Under the pieces are notes generated by a model. It worked only from the letters and a program-made list of their open reading frames with translations, searched no databases and was not told the DNA's origin. The position numbers and the translations under genes were made by a program. Of a DNA stretch of 64,000 bases, positions 58,421 to 64,000 are shown one piece after another (position 1 is the first letter of the stretch; each line of letters begins with the position of its first letter). This DNA comes from Pseudomonas syringae pv. cilantro (GTDB taxonomy: Bacteria > Pseudomonadota > Gammaproteobacteria > Pseudomonadales > Pseudomonadaceae): NCBI RefSeq assembly GCF_001293775.1, contig NZ_LGLN01000013.1:424764-488763 (forward strand), in the 5' to 3' direction.

Positions 58421-59664
58421 GAGCCGCCGTCCGCACAGATTTCCGACAGCGTGCGCAGGCGTCGCTTGGGCTCGCTGACGAACGGGTTGCGTTCATCCCA
58501 GGCATAACCGGCCAGAATCGAGCTGATCATGCGGCGGATATCCGGGGCGCTGCCGGGGTAGAAAATGACGTTCTGGAAGGAGCCGTCGTACCAGCCTTCG
58601 ACATAGGCGCGGAAGGTGTCGACGCCGCGTTTCAAGGGAACGGCAAATTCGCGCTCCCAATCCACGTTCTCGCCCTGCAACTGCCGATTCAAGACCCCGG
58701 CCGCCATGCTCGCCGAACGCATGGCGATGGTCACCCCCGAGGAAAACACCGGGTCGAGGAACTCCGCCGCGTTGCCCAACAGCGCAAAGCCCTTGCCGTG
58801 CAAAGTTTTGACGTTCGCGGAATAGCCACCGATGGTCCGCGCTGGCGTATCCCAGACTGCATGTTTCAGTACGCTGGCCAGTTGCGGTGTTTCATCAATG
58901 AAAGCACGCAGGCAGGCATCCAGATCAGCAGGCTTGTCCTTGAAGCGCTCGGCCGAGGCCACCACGCCTACCGAGCAACGGCCTGCGCTGAACGGGATCG
59001 ACCAGAACCACACATCGCTGTGCTGCGGATGGAGGCTGACAAGGATTTTCTGGCGGTCGAAGGGCGGGCTGTCGATGTGGTCTTCGATATGCGTGAACAC
59101 CGCCTGACGCACCGGAAAACCCGAAGGCGCTTCGAGGTCGAGCAAGCGCGGCAACACGCGTCCGTAACCGCTGGCGTCGAGCACGAAGGTCGCCTGCACG
59201 CTGTATTCGCTGCCGTCTTCACGCTTTACCTGCAGAACCGGCTGCGGGCCGTCGAAGTCTGCGCTGATGATTGCCTGTTGATAGCGGATGTCCACGCCTT
59301 GCAGCTCGGCCTGATCAGCCAGCAGTTTGTCGAATTCGCTACGCTGAACCTGAAAAGTCGTGGGCTTGCCATTGCTGAACGTGTCACCGAAATCGAAATC
59401 GCTGTACTGCTCGCCACGCGCGAAGGCCGCGCCGTTCTTGCGCTGGAAACCGGCCGCCTCGACGGCCTCGAGCATCCCGGCCTCCTCGACGAAGTCCAGG
59501 CAGTGGCACAGCAAACTTTCGCCAATCGAAAAGCGCGGAAACAGCTGGCGCTCGATGACCAGCACATCGTGGCCCTGACGTTTGAGCAGAGCCGCCGCGA
59601 TTGAACCGGCCGGACCGGCACCGATAACGACGACCTGACGAATTTCCCTATCGATGGTAGGCAC
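58417..59664 (-). CDS. FAD-dependent oxidoreductase with a flavin-halogenase signature
   Basis: 415 residues from a GTG with AAAGGA upstream; an ATG at 59715, 3 bp after the exporter gene, would add 17 residues. FAD motif GAGPAG (15-20), a halogenase-type block IGESLL and GFQRKNGAAF (K76 at the place of the catalytic lysine), and WFWSIP at 219-224, matching WxWxIP of flavin-dependent halogenases. These features are seen directly; halogenation is inferred. Many cluster flavoenzymes with this fold are annotated only as oxidoreductases. Confidence 0.8.
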   Translation of the reverse strand: MPTIDREIRQVVVIGAGPAGSIAAALLKRQGHDVLVIERQLFPRFSIGESLLCHCLDFVEEAGMLEAVEAAGFQRKNGAAFARGEQYSDFDFGDTFSNGKPTTFQVQRSEFDKLLADQAELQGVDIRYQQAIISADFDGPQPVLQVKREDGSEYSVQATFVLDASGYGRVLPRLLDLEAPSGFPVRQAVFTHIEDHIDSPPFDRQKILVSLHPQHSDVWFWSIPFSAGRCSVGVVASAERFKDKPADLDACLRAFIDETPQLASVLKHAVWDTPARTIGGYSANVKTLHGKGFALLGNAAEFLDPVFSSGVTIAMRSASMAAGVLNRQLQGENVDWEREFAVPLKRGVDTFRAYVEGWYDGSFQNVIFYPGSAPDIRRMISSILAGYAWDERNPFVSEPKRRLRTLSEICADGGS

Positions 59665-59718
59665 AGGTTTTCCTTTGCGGTTTGACGGTGGCAAGGCGTG
59701 ACGAAAAAGGTGCATGAC

Positions 59719-62067
59719 TCATGGTCGTGGCTCTTCAGCAGTGGCTGGCACATGCGCGAGCTTACGCGGGCTGGCCCACGGCGCGAGCAGAAAGCTGAAT
59801 GCCAGCCCGAGGCTGACCGACAGGCCGAAGTTACTGATCGCCGGCGTGCTGGAGATCGCCAGCAACCCGAACGACAGCCAGGTGGTGACCGCCGCCAGCA
59901 GCGTGCCCAGCAGGCTGACTGCGGCGCCGCCGATCTGCTCGCGCATCAGAATGGCGTAATCGACGCTGATCGCCGTGACCAGCAGCAGCCCGAACAGGCT
60001 GAACAGGGTCAACGGCTGCCCCAGCCAACCGAGGCTGGCGAGGCTGCACAGCGCTGCCAGCAGCGGCAGGGCGACAATGCGCAACGCGCCGTTGAAGCCG
60101 AACGGGACGATCAGCAACAGGACGATCAGCACGCACGACGCCAGCTTCAGTTCGGCGGCGCTGATTTGTGTGTGAGCAAACACATCATTGAGTTCGCCCA
60201 GACGGTCCACCAGTTGCACGCCTTCCAGCCCGGTGGCCTGGATGCGCAGCAAGGCCATGCTGTTCAGGCCGCGCAGGCTGACGATGCTGGCGACGCCGTC
60301 ATCTGAGCTGCCCAGCCAGAGCGTGCGCCAGGGTTCACTCAGCGGACCCTGAAGCGCCTGCTCGATAGCCTGCGTGGGCAGTGCCTGCACTTGAGCGAGT
60401 TCGGCTTTCAAGGCGCTGGCCGGAACGCCGAGCTGCACCAGCGGTGCCCAGTATTGCGGCAGTTTGCTCAGCGCAGCACGGGTTGCCTGTTGCTCGGCAG
60501 GCGAGTCGAGCAACTGGTTGATTGCCATGTAGCCTTGCAGTTTGTCCATGCTGATCAGTTGATCGAGACGCTGCGTCAGTGCCGACTGGCGATCCAGCAA
60601 TTGCTGCTGATCCTTGCCGCGCACCAGAAAAAACTGGCTGGTAGGCTGATAACCGGTAATCCGCGCGATGGCCTGCGCTTCGTCAGTCAGCGCCTGCGGG
60701 GCTGCCACCCATTGGCGGATATCGTTCTTGGTGGTCAGGTGCCAGAGCCCGCCGCCGCAGAAAGCCAGTAACAGCGCCAGCAGGATCGGCGTACTGATGC
60801 GCTGCAACAGCGCCGCGCGGCAATCGAGCATCAGCTGCGCCAGTTGAAGCGGCCACTGCGCCGGGCGGATATCTACCCTGGCGAGCAGCGCGGGCAGCAG
60901 GCACACCGCCGTCAGATAAGCACCGACCAGCCCTGCCGCCGAGAACACGGCAATTTGCGTCAGCGCCGGGAAGGGCGTCCAGGCCAGCGCCAGATAGCCG
61001 ATGCAACTGGTGATCAGGCTCAGGCTCAGCCCCGGTAATGTCAGGCGCAAGGCGGGCCAACTGCGCCAGGGTTTCAGGCTCCAGCTTTTCGACAGGTAGT
61101 GCAGCGGGTAATCCACGGCCACGCCGATCAGGCTGGAACCGAGCACCAGCGTCATGACGTGCATGCTGCCGAACAGCGCCACGCAGGCCACCGCACCAAA
61201 CAGCATACCGACCACGACTGGAATGAACGCCAGCAACACGCTCCAGCGCCGAAAGGCCAATAACAGCAGCAACAGAATGCCGACCGTCGCGCCACCGCCG
61301 ACCCAGGTGATTTCCCGACTCGCCTGTTTCTGACCGTCTGCGGCATACAGCAGGCCGCTGGCGGCGAGCAACTGGCCACCGGCCTGGCGCGCCTGCACGC
61401 GAGCGTTGGCCAGCAAGTCCGCGACCTGGCCGGGCAGGTGCATGTCGAACGCATCGGTGCGGGTTCGCGAGCGCAGCAGTACCCAGCTTTTGCCCTCGGC
61501 GGTGGCGATCAGCGCGCCGCTGGCCAGATCGGGTTCGACCGCACCTTGCCGGGGCAAGCCGTTCTGGATACGTCCGGTCAGGCCCAGCCAGTCATCCTGA
61601 CTCGGCACCAGACTGAAACCGGCAAACGGGTCGAACAGGGTTTGTACGCGCTGCTCGATGAAGGTTTTCGGGTCGTCGATCAGCAGGCTGCGATCTGCTG
61701 CTGGGAGCATGGCGATCCGCCCTTGCAGCAACTGGGTGCGCAGCGCGGGCAGGTCGGCTTGCAGCGTCCACTGGACCTTCTCGAACAGACCGCTTGCTTG
61801 CCACTGTTCGGCCAGTTTACGGGCCAGTTCGACCGCCTGCTGGCGTTCGACATGCCCGACCAGCACCAGCATTTCGCGGTTGAGGGGTTCCTGAATGCGT
61901 TTTTCGGCGCTCGTCACCAGCGCATCGTTATCAGTGCCCGGCACCAGTTCCATGAGGTTGGCCGACAGCGGCGAGCGGTCGTGCCACTGCCAGACGGCCA
62001 GCGCCAGCACGCCCGTCAGAATCAGCAGGAACAGTCGCGGTAACAGCCGCTCAGTTGCTGAAGTCAT
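59719..62067 (-). CDS. MMPL/RND-family exporter of the aryl polyene cluster
   Basis: About 782 residues (ATG at 62067; 62079 would add four). A first helix (about 10-28), a periplasmic domain, a block of five helices (GGGATVGILLLLLLAFRRWS to LPALLARVD), a second periplasmic domain and five or more helices at the end: the two-fold MMPL plan. It probably flips or extracts the aryl polyene lipid across the inner membrane (position of apeM). It overlaps the LolA-like gene by 17 bp. Confidence 0.85.
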   Translation of the reverse strand: MTSATERLLPRLFLLILTGVLALAVWQWHDRSPLSANLMELVPGTDNDALVTSAEKRIQEPLNREMLVLVGHVERQQAVELARKLAEQWQASGLFEKVQWTLQADLPALRTQLLQGRIAMLPAADRSLLIDDPKTFIEQRVQTLFDPFAGFSLVPSQDDWLGLTGRIQNGLPRQGAVEPDLASGALIATAEGKSWVLLRSRTRTDAFDMHLPGQVADLLANARVQARQAGGQLLAASGLLYAADGQKQASREITWVGGGATVGILLLLLLAFRRWSVLLAFIPVVVGMLFGAVACVALFGSMHVMTLVLGSSLIGVAVDYPLHYLSKSWSLKPWRSWPALRLTLPGLSLSLITSCIGYLALAWTPFPALTQIAVFSAAGLVGAYLTAVCLLPALLARVDIRPAQWPLQLAQLMLDCRAALLQRISTPILLALLLAFCGGGLWHLTTKNDIRQWVAAPQALTDEAQAIARITGYQPTSQFFLVRGKDQQQLLDRQSALTQRLDQLISMDKLQGYMAINQLLDSPAEQQATRAALSKLPQYWAPLVQLGVPASALKAELAQVQALPTQAIEQALQGPLSEPWRTLWLGSSDDGVASIVSLRGLNSMALLRIQATGLEGVQLVDRLGELNDVFAHTQISAAELKLASCVLIVLLLIVPFGFNGALRIVALPLLAALCSLASLGWLGQPLTLFSLFGLLLVTAISVDYAILMREQIGGAAVSLLGTLLAAVTTWLSFGLLAISSTPAISNFGLSVSLGLAFSFLLAPWASPRKLAHVPATAEEPRP

Positions 62068-62665
62068 TACGCTGCGCATCGGTGAGGGTTGCGGCGCTGC
62101 TGCTGTCGATCATTTTCAGGAGCGTGCTGTCGCCCTGGGTTTCCAGCAGTTCGATGCGCTGCACCAGTTCGCCGCCATCGATATTGATCTGTTTGAACAC
62201 CTGCTGCAGCAACAGCGAGCGTGGTGTGAGGGTAAGTTGCCAGGCGTTTGCATCGCCCTTGAGCTGCAAATCGAAATCACGTTGCAGGCCGCTGCTGTCG
62301 CCTTGTAGCACGGCAAGGAACAAGCGGTTCTGCTCGGCTCCGGCATTTTTGTTCGGCACCGGTTTCCAACTGCTGACAGTGCCAATGGTTTCACGCCGGG
62401 CAATGCCGTCGGCGTTGATGCGGTAATCCTGTTTCAATGGAGTTTCCAGCAGCCACAGCAGGCCGAGCTCTTTGGCGAGCACAAAGCGGCCTTTACTGAC
62501 CAACGGCTGCGGCAGCGAGCGCAGGTGTTTTTCCTGAATGAAACGACCTTGCACCACGGCAGGTCTGGCCAACTGATCGCTCAGTTGTTGCAGGTCGAAC
62601 GCCTGCGCCAGCGAAGAGAGCCCCAGCAAACCCAGCAGCATCAATGCGCGAAACGGACGACTCAT
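62051..62665 (-). CDS. LolA-like periplasmic carrier of the aryl polyene cluster
   Basis: 204 residues from the ATG overlapping the thioesterase stop (ATGA); the open frame continues upstream but only as a shadow. A signal peptide (SRPFRALMLLGLLGLSSLAQ) precedes a LolA-type beta fold: GRFIQEKHLRSLPQPLVSKG, LLWLLETPLKQDYRI and LQLKGDANAWQLTLTPRS. It would carry the lipid through the periplasm. Confidence 0.83.
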   Translation of the reverse strand: MSRPFRALMLLGLLGLSSLAQAFDLQQLSDQLARPAVVQGRFIQEKHLRSLPQPLVSKGRFVLAKELGLLWLLETPLKQDYRINADGIARRETIGTVSSWKPVPNKNAGAEQNRLFLAVLQGDSSGLQRDFDLQLKGDANAWQLTLTPRSLLLQQVFKQINIDGGELVQRIELLETQGDSTLLKMIDSSSAATLTDAQRNDFSN

Positions 62666-63087
62666 GGCAACGCTCTCTTTACGGCATCGATGAAAATCCG
62701 CGGTGAGGCCAGTTGCATTTCGCGGCTGTCGCGGTCGACCGCCACCTGCACGGTGCTGGCGCGGGTCAGGCGTTCGCCGGTTCCGGCGTCGGTGATCAGA
62801 TAATTTATTTTCAAGCGGTTCTCCCACTCCACCAGGCTGGCGCGCACGTTGAGTTTCTGGCCGAACACGGCGCTGCGCACATAGCGCAATTGCAGGTCTA
62901 TCACCGGCCAACCATAACCGGATTCGAGCATCTGCATGTAGTTATGACCGATATGATCGAGCAACGCACAGCGCGCGACTTCGAGGTATTTCACGTAGTG
63001 CCCGTGCCAGACAATATTCATCATGTCGACGTCGAAAAACGGCACCACGATTTCGGTGTCGACGTGCAGAACGCCTTTACTGCGCAT
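62662..63087 (-). CDS. Hotdog-fold acyl thioesterase of the aryl polyene cluster
   Basis: 141 residues of the 4HBT/YbgC type: FFDVDMMNIVWHGHYVKYLE contains the catalytic Asp (D21) and the HxxY element. It may release or proofread acyl-ACP intermediates (position of apeK). It overlaps the ammonia-lyase end by 11 bp and the LolA-like gene by 4 bp. Confidence 0.85.
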   Translation of the reverse strand: MRSKGVLHVDTEIVVPFFDVDMMNIVWHGHYVKYLEVARCALLDHIGHNYMQMLESGYGWPVIDLQLRYVRSAVFGQKLNVRASLVEWENRLKINYLITDAGTGERLTRASTVQVAVDRDSREMQLASPRIFIDAVKRALP

Positions 63088-64000
63088 GCAACCTCCAGCG
63101 GCGGTTGGCGATGTGTTTCAGGCACAGGCGCAGTTCTGCTTCCAGTGCCCGGTCTTCGATGACGGGCGCAAAATCCTCGGCCAGCTGTTTGTGCATGGTC
63201 GCCAGTGCCGGTGGTAGCGCAGGCGCAGCGGCGGCCCGGCAGCGCAGCCAGATACCTTGATTGGCGGCGATCAGTGTGGCGGCGGCGACCTGCTCGGTCA
63301 GTTCCAGTACCCGAATGGCATCGCGTGCGGCGATGGTGCCCATGCTGACCTTGTCCTGATTGTGGCATTCGGTTGAGCGCGAGAACACGCTGGCCGGCAT
63401 GGTGTTCTTCAGCGCTTCGGCGGTCCATGCACTGGTGCCGATCTGCACCGCCTTGAAGCCATGATTGAGCATCGCCCGCTCGGCGCTGGCGCCCGACAGG
63501 TTGCTCGGCAAGCCGTGGTTATAGCGTTCGTCTACCAGCAGCGCCAGTTGCCGGTCGAGCAAGTCCGCGACGTTGGCCACCAGGGTTTTCAGGCTGTCCA
63601 TCGCAAAGGCGATGTGCCCACCGTAGAAATGCCCGCCATGCAATACGCGCTCGGCTTCGGCGTCGATGATCGGGTTGTCGTTGGCGCTGTTCAGTTCGAT
63701 CTCTATGAACGAGCGCAGCCAGTTCAGGCTATCAGCCAGCACGCCCAGCACATGCGGCGCACAGCGCAGCGAATAGCGGTCTTGCAAGCGATGCAGCGGA
63801 GCCGTCGGTGCGTCGATGGCCAGGTCCTGACGCAGCCAGGCCGCGACCTGCATCTGGCCCGGATGCGGTTTGGCGGCGAACAGGCGCTCATCGAAGTGTT
63901 CCGGGTTGCCTTGCAGCGCCACCACATTCATCGCGGTGATACGAGTCGCCAGTTGCAGCAGGTAATCGGCGCGTGCGAACGCCAGGCAGGCAATGCCGGT
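63077..64000 (-). CDS. Aromatic amino acid ammonia-lyase (HAL/PAL/TAL family), 5' part outside the window
   Basis: 307 residues visible; the gene enters from beyond 64000, so the ASG triad that forms the MIO cofactor is not seen. ALQGNPEHFDERLFAAKPHP, SANDNPIID, GGHFYGGHIAFAMDSL and STECHNQDKVSMGTIAARDA are family blocks. In aryl polyene clusters such a lyase makes cinnamate or 4-coumarate type starter acids; histidine ammonia-lyase (HutH) is the alternative, but the location argues against it. Confidence 0.85.
   Translation of the reverse strand, partial: TGIACLAFARADYLLQLATRITAMNVVALQGNPEHFDERLFAAKPHPGQMQVAAWLRQDLAIDAPTAPLHRLQDRYSLRCAPHVLGVLADSLNWLRSFIEIELNSANDNPIIDAEAERVLHGGHFYGGHIAFAMDSLKTLVANVADLLDRQLALLVDERYNHGLPSNLSGASAERAMLNHGFKAVQIGTSAWTAEALKNTMPASVFSRSTECHNQDKVSMGTIAARDAIRVLELTEQVAAATLIAANQGIWLRCRAAAAPALPPALATMHKQLAEDFAPVIEDRALEAELRLCLKHIANRRWRLHAQ

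Noticed and set aside
63077..64000. Histidine ammonia-lyase (hutH) of histidine degradation
   Set aside because: The family fits, but it overlaps the thioesterase and is embedded in the aryl polyene unit, with no hut genes around; an aromatic lyase supplying the starter acid is more likely.

Overview
The window looks like chromosomal DNA of a fluorescent plant-associated Pseudomonas, most likely of the P. syringae group. The evidence is the gene order (fdhA-purU-soxGADB-glyA; argS-priA-rpmE; ponA divergent from pilMNOPQ-aroK-aroB-gltB-gltD-hemE), which is the order known from Pseudomonas chromosomes, together with GC-rich coding sequence and scattered short palindromic repeats containing GTGGGAGCGRACTTGTYCGCGAA. 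The species call is inference.

Layout. 1-3141: iron-type sigma/anti-sigma pair behind a Fur-box-like site, then a PepSY membrane protein and a 60-residue membrane protein. 3211-6080: glutathione S-transferase, retropepsin-like protease, PlsC-type acyltransferase and a secreted DUF2780 protein. 6228-8868: accessory block with two short RHS-core genes carrying unrelated C-terminal tails. A decayed second copy of the fdhA 3' end lies between them, and both genes share a 21-bp partly palindromic element about 80 bp upstream. 8878-17770: one-carbon/sarcosine catabolism on the minus strand (glyA-soxBDAG, purU, fdhA): sarcosine is demethylated to glycine and the C1 units are handled as 5,10-methylene-THF, formyl-THF and formaldehyde. 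18137-23283: SPOR protein, argS, priA, rpmE. 23302-28114: nuclease, malic enzyme, penicillin-binding protein 1A. 28321-36615: type IV pilus alignment complex and secretin, shikimate genes aroK and aroB, and a DamX-like SPOR protein. 36973-42959: glutamate synthase. 43252-46500: a 1082-residue toxin-like protein between gltD and hemE. 46637-53572: hemE, a D-aminoacylase-like amidohydrolase, a two-gene AAA ATPase/HNH module resembling Septu defence (PtuA/PtuB), an MFS transporter and a divergent LysR regulator. 53611-64000: eleven tightly overlapping minus-strand genes of an aryl polyene type cluster (ketosynthases, dehydratase, ketoreductase, lipoprotein, methyltransferase, flavoenzyme, MMPL exporter, LolA-like protein, thioesterase, aromatic ammonia-lyase), which continues past the window end.

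Most notable signals: (i) the duplicated RHS cassette with its fdhA relic; (ii) a CTAG-N2/3-TTCTGC motif 77-81 bp upstream of the start codon of all three toxin-like genes (both RHS genes and the 1082-residue gene), which suggests common regulation; (iii) a flavin-dependent halogenase signature (WFWSIP plus a conserved lysine) in the aryl polyene flavoenzyme, which raises the possibility of a halogenated pigment; (iv) the Septu-like pair without a reverse transcriptase. No tRNA, rRNA, CRISPR array or transposase gene was recognised.
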